5,937 nucleotides of DNA from an uncultured Brachyspira sp. (lineage in GTDB: Bacteria; Spirochaetota; Brachyspiria; Brachyspirales; Brachyspiraceae): contig CAKVCJ010000128.1 in the NCBI GenBank assembly GCA_934725655.1, forward strand, positions 1-5,937. Direction: 5' to 3'. The position numbers were made by a program, and so were the translations under genes. Under the pieces are notes generated by a model. That model did no database searches and had not been told where the DNA came from. It saw only the letters and a list, made by a program, of their open reading frames with translations. Below, piece after piece: positions 1-5,803 of the stretch. Position 1 is the first letter of the stretch; the number at the start of each line of letters is the position of its first letter.

Positions 1-1
1 G

Positions 2-121
2 GGTTATTTATATTATAAGGAATACCTACTTTTTTTAACTAAAAAATGTGCAATATCTCTGGCTCCTAAACATGTTTACAATTTAATTAAAAGTTTTTTC
101 TTTTTTACCGAATTAATATAA
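2..121 (+). CDS. C-terminal end of an unidentified + strand gene (partial)
   Basis: One frame stays open from the first bases of the window for 39 codons and stops with TAA at 119-121. An open run of this length is unlikely by chance in DNA this AT-rich. The predicted tail is mixed hydrophobic and basic and ends in a phenylalanine-rich stretch (KSFFFFTELI). I do not recognise the family. The stop lies about 30 bases before the promoter of the next gene, which fits a gene end followed by a new transcription unit. No clear intrinsic terminator follows it. The opposite strand also has a short open stretch here, but a stop closes it at its 5' side and it has no start, so the + strand reading is preferred. 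Confidence is limited because only the tail is visible. Confidence 0.35.
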   Translation, partial: GYLYYKEYLLFLTKKCAISLAPKHVYNLIKSFFFFTELI

Positions 122-149
122 AGTTAGATAATATTTACATTATATATGC

Positions 150-177
150 TTGACAATATATAAAAATTTAGTATTAT
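150..177 (+). promoter_or_regulatory. sigma70-type promoter for the LysM/M23 gene
   Basis: A perfect -35 hexamer TTGACA lies at 150-155 and a -10-like TATTAT at 172-177, with a 16-base spacer. TATACT at 175-180 is an overlapping alternative with a 19-base spacer. This predicts a transcript starting near 185 and a leader of about 35 bases before the ATG at 221. The leader is AT-only apart from a few bases and lacks a good Shine-Dalgarno sequence; AAAAAG at 205-210 is the best purine run. Confidence 0.6.
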
Positions 178-220
178 ACTAATTAATAATCTAAAATTAA
201 TAATAAAAAGAATTATTGCC

Positions 221-1399
221 ATGAGAAAATTTAAATACACAAGAGTAAGAAGAAAACAAAATATCATACAAAAAATAAAACAATATCTAATAGAAGATAG
301 TGATAAAAATCTTTTTCCATATTTTCTAAAAAAATCATTATTAATAGCAATATCATTTATAATGTTTATAACATTAATAAATTTTTTGATACTCGGAGCT
401 AAAAGAAATTCTGATAATAATTTATATGCTAAAAATACAGATGATTCAAAAAACACTTCTGAATTATATAATAAAATAGTAGATGAAGTAAAAGAAATGA
501 AAATAGAAACTAATAATATAGTTACAGAGGAAGATATAAAAAATATGCCCGCAGTTACTTCTACCCCTGTTGCTTCTATAGAAAAGGCATCTGATGCTTT
601 TTATGATTATTTAGTTTCTGATGATTCTCTCGTTAGTGATGGTACTATCAGCCTTAAATATGATGAATATACAATAGAAGAAGGTGATAATTTAAGCAGC
701 ATATCAAAAAAAATAGGTGCTAATTTAGATACCATAGTAAGCGTTAATAAAATAAGCAATGCCAACAAATTAAGGCCTGGACAAACTATAATGATACCAA
801 ATAGAAATGGTTTGCTTTATGTTGTTAAGAAGAATGAAACATTAGAAGAGATTAGCGACAGATATGATGTTGAACTTAACAGAGTATTAAGTTTTAATAA
901 AATAGACAGAGATAATATTAACACTGGCGATGAAATATTTTTACCTGGTGCTAAATATACTTTAGATGAAAGAATAGATAAGTTTGGTCAAATGTTTAGT
1001 TTGCCTACAGTTGTAACAAGAATAAGCAGTGTATTTGGATATAGAGTACATCCAATCACAGGGGTAAGAAGAAAACATTTAGGAGTAGATATACCCGGCG
1101 GATTAAACACTCCTATATATGCAGCAAGGAAAGGAAAGGTTATATTTGCAGGCTACAGCGGCGGTTTTGGAAATTTAGTTATAGTTCGTCATGATAAAGG
1201 ATATACTACATACTATGGACATTTAAATAAAATAACTACTACAGTTGGTGCTAATGTGGGCGTTGGCGTAATGATAGGAAGAATGGGAAGCACTGGTAAT
1301 TCTACAGGAAGCCATCTACATTTTGAAGTAAGAAGAAACGGAGTGGCATTAAACCCTGCAGACTTTATACCTATAGGAAAATTCATTAAACGAAGATAA
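221..1399 (+). CDS. Membrane-anchored LysM-LysM-M23 peptidoglycan endopeptidase
   Basis: This is a predicted zinc metallopeptidase that cuts peptide cross-links in peptidoglycan, or an activator of amidases of the NlpD/EnvC/DipM type. The 392-residue product begins with a very basic cytoplasmic tail (residues 1-38), then one membrane helix at about 39-59, so the rest should be periplasmic. A linker (60-145) precedes two LysM modules at about 149-193 and 199-242; both show the spaced 'GD/NETL..IS' start and the 'N.I....I..G..I.IP' end. The M23 domain fills about 265-385. Its metal ligands are present: H286 and D290 in HLGVD, and H367 in HLHFE. H365 and the YYGH histidine (H333) are the catalytic partners, so the enzyme looks active, unlike degenerate EnvC/NlpD types. 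The ATG at 221 is the first start after an in-frame stop at 161-163. The gene is monocistronic, with its own promoter and terminator. The 5' third is much more AT-rich than the catalytic domain. The domain call is secure; the exact role in division or growth is not. Confidence 0.93.
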   Translation: MRKFKYTRVRRKQNIIQKIKQYLIEDSDKNLFPYFLKKSLLIAISFIMFITLINFLILGAKRNSDNNLYAKNTDDSKNTSELYNKIVDEVKEMKIETNNIVTEEDIKNMPAVTSTPVASIEKASDAFYDYLVSDDSLVSDGTISLKYDEYTIEEGDNLSSISKKIGANLDTIVSVNKISNANKLRPGQTIMIPNRNGLLYVVKKNETLEEISDRYDVELNRVLSFNKIDRDNINTGDEIFLPGAKYTLDERIDKFGQMFSLPTVVTRISSVFGYRVHPITGVRRKHLGVDIPGGLNTPIYAARKGKVIFAGYSGGFGNLVIVRHDKGYTTYYGHLNKITTTVGANVGVGVMIGRMGSTGNSTGSHLHFEVRRNGVALNPADFIPIGKFIKRR

Positions 1400-1427
1400 T
1401 TAAAATAAATAATCTAAAAAATATAAG

Positions 1428-1460
1428 AAGGAAGCAGTAAATAACGCTGTTTCCTTTTTT
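1428..1460 (+). terminator. Intrinsic terminator of the LysM/M23 gene
   Basis: AAGGAAGCAG (1428-1437) pairs with CTGTTTCCTT (1447-1456), including one G-T pair, around a 9-base loop. A run of T follows (1455-1460). It lies about 30 bases after the stop codon. This is a textbook rho-independent terminator on the + strand. Confidence 0.85.
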
Positions 1461-1520
1461 GTTTATATACAGTTATTGATAAAATATATTAATAAATATT
1501 CTATTGTTTTAATTTATGTT

Positions 1521-1757
1521 CTTATTTTTATTCAACTTTTTCCCGCCGCAAAAAGTTGCAAAAAGTGCAATTAATTTTAATTATATGTATTAAAAAAATA
1601 TATATAAAACTATATCTATTTTTGCATATACCAAAATAATTATATATAAAAATGCAGTCTTTTTGTTTCTTTGTGACAATACCACAGGCACTTCCTTCGG
1701 TCGCAAAAGAAGTAGGGGTTCTACCCTATAGGCACGCTTCGCAGGGGGACTAGCCCC
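1521..1757 (+). repeat. Dispersed intergenic repeat, copy 1 (long form)
   Basis: This block fills most of the gene-free stretch 1461-1875. It starts with TTATTCAACTTTTTCCCGCC-like sequence near 1529 and ends with a G+C-rich section, 1688-1757. That section contains CTTCCTTCGGTCGCAAAAGA, then GGGGTTCTACCC, GGCAC..TTCGCAGGGGG and a CCCC end. The same parts occur in the same order in inverted orientation at 2844-2950, including a shared 22-base exact match (1690-1711 against 2890-2911). Copy 1 carries about 140 bases between CCCGCC and the TTCCTTCGG core where copy 2 has 12. A 9-base-pair hairpin, CAACTTTTT/AAAAAGTTG with loop CCCGCCGC, occupies 1533-1558. Recognising it as a repeat family common in Brachyspira is from memory; the pair within this window is direct evidence. 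I see no gene in 1461-1875. Confidence 0.75.
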
Positions 1758-1875
1758 AGAAAACAATGAAAATATAAAAACTAATTTTCTTACAAACTTT
1801 TAAATTTTTTAGTATATAAATAAATATAAATTTCTTTTATAAACTATATGATTCTACTAAGCAAGCAAAAAATCG

Positions 1876-2763
1876 CTATCTTCTTCTCTTGATAAAAAAT
1901 TTCATAACCTCATTAATATAATTACTAGATGTGTCTAATACTATATTTTCTATAGAGTTTCTTTTCAAAAACTGTAATTTATCTTCAAGCATTTTACTCT
2001 GCTCATTAATATAAGCCTCTCTCACATTCTTATTTCCCATATCAAAATAAACATACTCATCATTCTCTAAATCTGATAAAACTAATGTGCCAAGCAAATG
2101 AGGCATTTCATATTCCAATTTATCATTAACCAAACACACCACAAAATCATTTCTCTTTCTTGTAATGTCTATCTGTTTTTTCGGCAAATCAGAACATGCA
2201 TCAGTTATAAGAAAAGTAATACTGTCTCTTTTTTGTATCTTATTAAAATATTCTAAAGCATTAGCGATATTAGTTTCAGCACTTTTAGGTTCAAACTCTA
2301 TAAGCTCTCTGATAATTCTAAGCACATGGTTTTTTCCTTTGTTTAGAGGAATAAACTTTTCAACAGTATCAGTAAATATTAAAAGCCCAACTTTGTCGTT
2401 GTTTTTTAATGCAGAAAAAGAAAGCAAAGCACTAAGCTCTACAATAAGATTATGTTTAGTTTTTGTAAGTCCAAAATCAGTAGAAGCAGAAAAATCGGCT
2501 AATATAATAACATTAAGCTCTCTCTCCTCTCTAAATCTCTTAATAAAAGGCTCATTATACCTCGCACTTACCTTCCAATCCATAGCCCTCACATCATCGC
2601 CAATATTATACTTTCTCACCTCATCAAACTCTATACCATGCCCCTTAAAAGCAGAATGATACTGCCCAGAAAAATAAGAGTTTACTATACGTGAAGTTTT
2701 TATTTCTATCTGCCTAACAGATTTTAGTATATCTTTGGTTGTTACAGTGCTGTCTCTAAACAT
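1876..2763 (-). CDS. DUF58 family vWA-domain protein (BatA/MoxR-partner type)
   Basis: The 295-residue soluble protein belongs to the DUF58 family. These proteins are usually encoded beside MoxR AAA+ ATPases and thought to work with them as metal-dependent adaptors or chaperones. The DUF58 signature is clear at residues 39-82: FKGHGIEFDEVRKY, then GDDVRAMDW, then SARYNEPF and FREERE. A von Willebrand A fold follows from about 84. Its MIDAS metal site looks complete: D90-x-S92-x-S94, T164 and D188 (in TDAC). Family members often have N-terminal membrane helices; this one has none and is a short form. The ATG at 2763 has a good ribosome site, AAAGGAA, about 7 bases upstream. It has its own promoter, and no moxR or batA/batB gene adjoins it here. 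The ATPase partner must be elsewhere, because repeats flank the gene on both sides. I see no clear terminator after the stop. The family call is very secure; the cellular process is unknown. Confidence 0.92.
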   Translation of the reverse strand: MFRDSTVTTKDILKSVRQIEIKTSRIVNSYFSGQYHSAFKGHGIEFDEVRKYNIGDDVRAMDWKVSARYNEPFIKRFREERELNVIILADFSASTDFGLTKTKHNLIVELSALLSFSALKNNDKVGLLIFTDTVEKFIPLNKGKNHVLRIIRELIEFEPKSAETNIANALEYFNKIQKRDSITFLITDACSDLPKKQIDITRKRNDFVVCLVNDKLEYEMPHLLGTLVLSDLENDEYVYFDMGNKNVREAYINEQSKMLEDKLQFLKRNSIENIVLDTSSNYINEVMKFFIKRRR

Positions 2764-2785
2764 ATTTATTTCCTTTAGTGTTTAA

Positions 2786-2814
2786 ACTATACAAAAGATT
2801 TGAGGTTTTGTCAA
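2786..2814 (-). promoter_or_regulatory. Near-consensus sigma70 promoter for the DUF58 gene
   Basis: Read on the minus strand, TTGACA (2814-2809) is followed by exactly 17 bases and then TATAGT (2791-2786). The predicted start near 2779 leaves a short leader of about 16 bases containing AAAGGAA just before the ATG. The promoter lies between the gene and repeat copy 2, so the repeat is outside the transcription unit. Confidence 0.8.
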
Positions 2815-2843
2815 TTTTTATATTTTTTAATTTAAATATTTGT

Positions 2844-2950
2844 GGTAGCTTTGCCCCCTGCGAAATGTGCCATGAGGGTAGCACCCAAGTTCTTTTGCGA
2901 CCGAAGGAAGTACCTTTAGGTGCGAAGGCGGGAAAAGTTGAATAAAATAA
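2844..2950 (-). repeat. Dispersed intergenic repeat, copy 2 (short form, inverted)
   Basis: On the minus strand this reads TTATTCAACTTTTCCCGCC, a short 12-base link, TACTTCCTTCGGTCGCAAAA, GGGTGCTACCC, then GGCACATTTCGCAGGGGG. These are the same modules, in the same order, as copy 1 at 1521-1757. It is much richer in G+C than the flanks and has no credible ORF. The two copies point toward each other around the DUF58 gene. They could act as RNA hairpins, as protein or nucleoid binding sites, or as recombination substrates; the sequence alone does not say which. Confidence 0.75.
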
Positions 2951-3002
2951 AAATTACAAAATATATTTATTCAATCATATAATAATTTCAATGCATATAA
3001 AA

Positions 3003-3037
3003 AACAAGGGTACACTTTCTTCAAGCATACCCTTGTT
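3003..3037 (-). terminator. Intrinsic terminator, minus strand
   Basis: AACAAGGGTA (3003-3012) and TACCCTTGTT (3028-3037) form a perfect 10-base-pair stem with a 15-base loop. On the minus strand the stem runs into a T tract (complement of 3001-3006). It ends transcription arriving from the right. Because the rnfB 3' remnant lies directly upstream of it, I infer that this was the native terminator of that gene before the 3167-5712 module came between. Confidence 0.8.
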
Positions 3038-3061
3038 AATTTATTATTAATGTTATTTGAT

Positions 3062-3129
3062 TTATAGATTCACTACAGAATTAACTCTCTCATCTATAAT
3101 AGCTTTAGAATAGGACATTCAGATATACT
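3062..3129 (-). pseudogene. Remnant of an rnfB-like 3' end, frameshifted
   Basis: Read on the minus strand, this stretch is a second copy of the last codons of the rnfB-like gene at 5804-5937. Positions 3078-3129 align with 5811-5860: 46 of 50 aligned bases are identical, plus one 2-base gap. The remnant encodes SISECP, then the extra two bases break the frame; the following frame reads KAIIDERVNSVVNL and stops at 3062-3064. The intact copy reads SIAKCPTKAITDERVNSI and stops. The remnant has no start, so it cannot be expressed as a protein. It is the duplicated or displaced end of the gene, and it leads directly into the terminator at 3003-3037. Confidence 0.75.
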
Positions 3130-3168
3130 TAATTATAAATAACATAGTATTTATAATTAAGTATATCT
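3121..3168. repeat. Perfect 21-bp inverted repeat at the module edge
   Basis: The left arm 3121-3141 and right arm 3148-3168 are exact reverse complements separated by the 6-base loop ACATAG. The right arm overlaps the stop codon of the glycosyltransferase-like gene (TAG, complement of 3167-3169). The first 9 bases of the left arm belong to the rnfB remnant. The stem is almost all A-T and no T run follows on the minus strand. It could still shield the 3' end of the mRNA or mark the junction. Confidence 0.8.
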
Positions 3169-5179
3169 ATTTAAGCTTTTTGTAAAAATAAAAATTATAA
3201 CCTTCATACTCTGTTTTTATATTTGTATAATTTTTTAACACATAATTATTAAAAAAATTTATACTATTTACATAATTAGTATTATTATAATAATATGAGA
3301 AATTATCTAAATTTCTTCCAGATAAAAACACATCAGGAGATTTTTCTAAAAACATTTCAACAACTTTAGTATAGCCCAATTGAGAATTCCACCAATCGCT
3401 TTCATTAGGTAAAATTAATGAATTTGTCCATCCTAAATTTGCATATCCATATACAAATGGTCCGCCAAATGATACTATCCCATTATATCCATATTTTTTC
3501 ATATATTCAGTAACTTTTGATGTAATGCCATTTTCTTCTGTATTTTTTGTTTTTAAATATGAAAATAAATTTTTTGATTTATCAGAAAATAATATATTAA
3601 AATTAAAAGAACAGCTATATAAAACTATAACCATAATAGTCATAAATGAATATAAATAAACAATATATTTCTTTTTTAACCCCTCATCTAATACACATGT
3701 ATTCCTAAACAGTTTATTTAATATAAATGGAACTATTACTGTTAGCATAGGAAAAATTATAACATTATGTCCTATATAATATCTATTAATATTATAAGAA
3801 TATAATCCTAATGCGGATATACAAATATATATTATCAACACATAATGTTTTTTAATCTTTTCATGTTTATAATTATTAAAAATTTTCATTTTTCCAAAAT
3901 AAAATGTAAATGGTATTAAAAAAATTAATATTAAAGAAATTAAAATAAAAAAATCAACAAATGAACTTACATATAAAACAATGCGTGAAACCTGATCCGT
4001 AAATAAAGGAAATAAAAGAGATTTAAAACCTTGTACTTCACCGCCCAAAACATATACATTATATATATTAAGAATAGCAAGTGATAATAATATTGAAAGA
4101 ATAGAAAGTAAAAACAAAAATAATAAATTAACATATAATCTTTTATCTTTAAAATTAAGATCATAACAATAAATATAAGCATTAGCAACAGATAATGAAA
4201 AAATACTTACTAATCCAGAATCAACATTAAATAAAAGAGCAAGAGAAGCTAAAGAATAACCAATTAATAGAAAAATTATATTCTTTTTACTATTGATAAT
4301 AGCCAAATATGCCATAATAATAGATGGAAACAATATCCTAAAAACTGTAAAACGCGGCCTTTCATTATTTACAGTAAAATACAATAATATCAATAATAAT
4401 ATAGCTATGTTTCTATAAAAATTATCTTCTACAACTGCAAAAATAGTAATTATTATAGATATAATTGATATTCCAGCTAATATTGCAAGTAAAATAGAAT
4501 ATGTATTGACATTAAGACCAAATATTTTAAAAAATGGCTCCATTAATATAGCATAATGTCCTAATATACTATACATATTATCCTGATAGGCAATCCCATT
4601 ATGTATAAAAAATACAGAGGTAAAATGTGATGTGTGATGATAAATATCATTTATAGCTGGCACATATTTTTTATATACAACCAACAATACTGAAACAATT
4701 GATAAAAATATAAATGAATAAATATTAGAAAATCTTTTCAAAATAAAGAAAATAATAAAAGCTATAATCAATAGTGACGTAAAATTTAATACATCATTTA
4801 TGTTAGATATATATCTATATTCTATCAATCTAAATAATATAAAAAAAGTAGGTATAACAATTAACAATAAAATAAATACTATATTTTTTAATTTTATACT
4901 AAAAATATATTTATTGAAAAAACTATCTAAAAAATCAATTGTTTTATTACTATACAAATAAAATAGTATAATAAAAGATACTAAAAAAAATGCATATATT
5001 TTAAGCATACTACATTTCAATGCTATTAAAATTAATGACAGGATAAAACTTATTACAAATGATTTAATAAAATTATTAAAAAAATCATCCAATAAATAAA
5101 TATTTTTATTGTTAATTTCATCTTTTACAGACTTGTTTAATTTACTATATATAAATAAAACTAATTTATCTAAATACAA
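3167..5179 (-). CDS. GT-C-like multi-spanning membrane glycosyltransferase (probably the 3' part of a split gene)
   Basis: The 670-residue product has about 13-15 membrane helices, for example near 40-56, 58-76, 99-117, 152-170, 226-250, 300-316, 350-371, 400-425, 445-488 and 505-524. A soluble domain of about 140 residues follows. After the helix ending at 170 comes a pattern typical of lipid-sugar-using GT-C enzymes: an acidic residue (D178) with H181, H182 and H185, then NGIAYQDN, then GHYAILMEPFFKIFG. The tail (565-668), with GGPFVYGYANLGW, SPDVFL and YEGYNFYFY, also resembles the periplasmic end of such proteins. The likely role is moving sugar from a polyprenyl carrier onto a surface glycan or protein; the substrate is unknown. 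The annotated start is TTG with no ribosome site. The same frame stays open 29 codons further upstream through a strong membrane helix to a 7-A run, so the true start is probably that of the 5206-5712 ORF. G+C is near 20%, below the 30-40% of the DUF58 gene and the M23 catalytic region. The GT-C call is moderately secure; the start is not. Confidence 0.75.
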   Translation of the reverse strand: MYLDKLVLFIYSKLNKSVKDEINNKNIYLLDDFFNNFIKSFVISFILSLILIALKCSMLKIYAFFLVSFIILFYLYSNKTIDFLDSFFNKYIFSIKLKNIVFILLLIVIPTFFILFRLIEYRYISNINDVLNFTSLLIIAFIIFFILKRFSNIYSFIFLSIVSVLLVVYKKYVPAINDIYHHTSHFTSVFFIHNGIAYQDNMYSILGHYAILMEPFFKIFGLNVNTYSILLAILAGISIISIIITIFAVVEDNFYRNIAILLLILLYFTVNNERPRFTVFRILFPSIIMAYLAIINSKKNIIFLLIGYSLASLALLFNVDSGLVSIFSLSVANAYIYCYDLNFKDKRLYVNLLFLFLLSILSILLSLAILNIYNVYVLGGEVQGFKSLLFPLFTDQVSRIVLYVSSFVDFFILISLILIFLIPFTFYFGKMKIFNNYKHEKIKKHYVLIIYICISALGLYSYNINRYYIGHNVIIFPMLTVIVPFILNKLFRNTCVLDEGLKKKYIVYLYSFMTIMVIVLYSCSFNFNILFSDKSKNLFSYLKTKNTEENGITSKVTEYMKKYGYNGIVSFGGPFVYGYANLGWTNSLILPNESDWWNSQLGYTKVVEMFLEKSPDVFLSGRNLDNFSYYYNNTNYVNSINFFNNYVLKNYTNIKTEYEGYNFYFYKKLK

Positions 5180-5205
5180 TAAATAATGATATACAAAAAA
5201 TAAAA

Positions 5206-5712
5206 TTAAAATAATATATAATGATATAAGAACATAAATAAAAATTTTTTTATTTTCAGTATATAATCAAATTCAAGTTTTTTATCGTGTAAAATAGAAG
5301 AAGATATTAAAGAACCAAATGGCCCACCTATCTCATTCATTGTTATTTCTTTGATAAAATTATTATCTTCAATAAATTTATTTGTATCTACATATACAGA
5401 ATAGATATCACTGTTTTTAAAAATAGTACTATAATATTTAAGCTTAATCCCATAAAAATAATTTGTTATATTTTTATTATTAATAATATAATTACTTATA
5501 CCATCAATATCTAAATTATAACCTATAAAAAATTGAGATTTTATAGATTCTAAATTGTTTAATTTTAAAGTCTGATAGATACAATTTTCATTAAATGATA
5601 AATCTAAATAACCTCTCCTAATTTTCCCCCCCAAATAATAGAGAGAAAAAAAAGTAATAGTATAAATAATAACTAATAAAACATATAATTTAAAAAATAT
5701 TTTTTTTAACAT
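5206..5712 (-). CDS. Membrane-anchored protein of unknown function; probably the 5' part of the split glycosyltransferase-like gene
   Basis: The 168-residue product has one N-terminal membrane helix (about 5-27) and then a domain of about 125 residues that should be periplasmic. That domain is rich in N, Y, I and K. I recognise no enzyme motif in it. The ATG at 5712 has only a weak ribosome site (GTGAG, about 7 bases upstream). The last 12 residues after K155-K156 are an out-of-frame tail. Adding one A to the 7-A run (complement of 5245-5251) continues the protein into a 22-23 residue hydrophobic helix and then into the 3167-5179 ORF, giving 848 residues in total. It would then have an anchor, an outside domain, and a large GT-C-like membrane part. 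A run of seven G (complement of 5626-5632) encodes the end of L27 plus G28-G29. If read as it stands, it is a small protein with two hydrophobic ends, 26 bases from the next start. Confidence 0.6.
   Translation of the reverse strand: MLKKIFFKLYVLLVIIYTITFFSLYYLGGKIRRGYLDLSFNENCIYQTLKLNNLESIKSQFFIGYNLDIDGISNYIINNKNITNYFYGIKLKYYSTIFKNSDIYSVYVDTNKFIEDNNFIKEITMNEIGGPFGSLISSSILHDKKLEFDYILKIKKFLFMFLYHYILF
5245..5251 (-). other. 7-A run: likely frameshift point between the two module ORFs
   Basis: On the minus strand AAAAAAA is followed by TTTTT. Upstream of it only the 5206-5712 frame is open. Downstream both frames stay open for some distance. The 3167-5179 frame is closed by TGA at 5269-5267, just upstream of the run. 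One extra A joins the two frames without a stop. The combined span of 2546 bases is one short of 849 codons. It may be a sequencing error, a fixed mutation, a reversible slipping tract, or a site of transcriptional slippage. Confidence 0.6.
5626..5632 (-). repeat. Seven-G homopolymer inside a very AT-rich coding sequence
   Basis: The minus strand reads TTG GGG GGG AAA across codons 27-30 of the 5206-5712 ORF, just after the membrane anchor. No other G or C run of this length lies inside a gene in the window. Gain or loss of one base would end translation early. Confidence 0.85.
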
Positions 5713-5803
5713 ATTTTACTCACTAAACAAAAACTATATAAATATTAGCTTTTATTTTTATAAAATTTAGTTAAATATAGTACCATTAATAAAGTAATTT
5801 TTT

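Noticed and set aside
124..456. 110-codon hydrophobic ORF on the minus strand
   Set aside because: It lies antisense to the M23 gene start and its promoter; its hydrophobic, I/F/L-rich content is what the complement of an AT-rich, lysine-rich gene gives. It has no ribosome site or family resemblance.
1652..1753. 33-codon ORF on the + strand starting MQSFCFF
   Set aside because: It is made wholly of the dispersed intergenic repeat and has no ribosome site. The second repeat copy does not preserve the same start and reading frame, so it is probably spurious.
1779..1875. A terminator for the DUF58 gene
   Set aside because: Only weak A-T inverted matches are present downstream of its stop; none has a stable stem followed by a T run.
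2165..2659. 164-codon ORF on the + strand
   Set aside because: It is entirely antisense to the DUF58 gene, whose family motifs are clear; its serine/leucine-rich composition is typical of a shadow frame.
3121..3168. The 21-bp palindrome as a classical rho-independent terminator
   Set aside because: The stem is nearly all A-T and no T run follows on the minus strand; the G+C-richer hairpin at 3003-3037 with a T tract fits that role far better.
3967..4188. 73-codon hydrophobic minus-strand ORF
   Set aside because: It is an alternative frame inside the glycosyltransferase-like gene, with no start signal of its own.
5713..5803. A separate promoter or terminator between the rnfB-like stop and the ATG at 5712
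   Set aside because: TATAGT occurs about 26 bases before the ATG (near 5734-5739), but I found no convincing -35 at the right distance and no stable hairpin, so neither is called.
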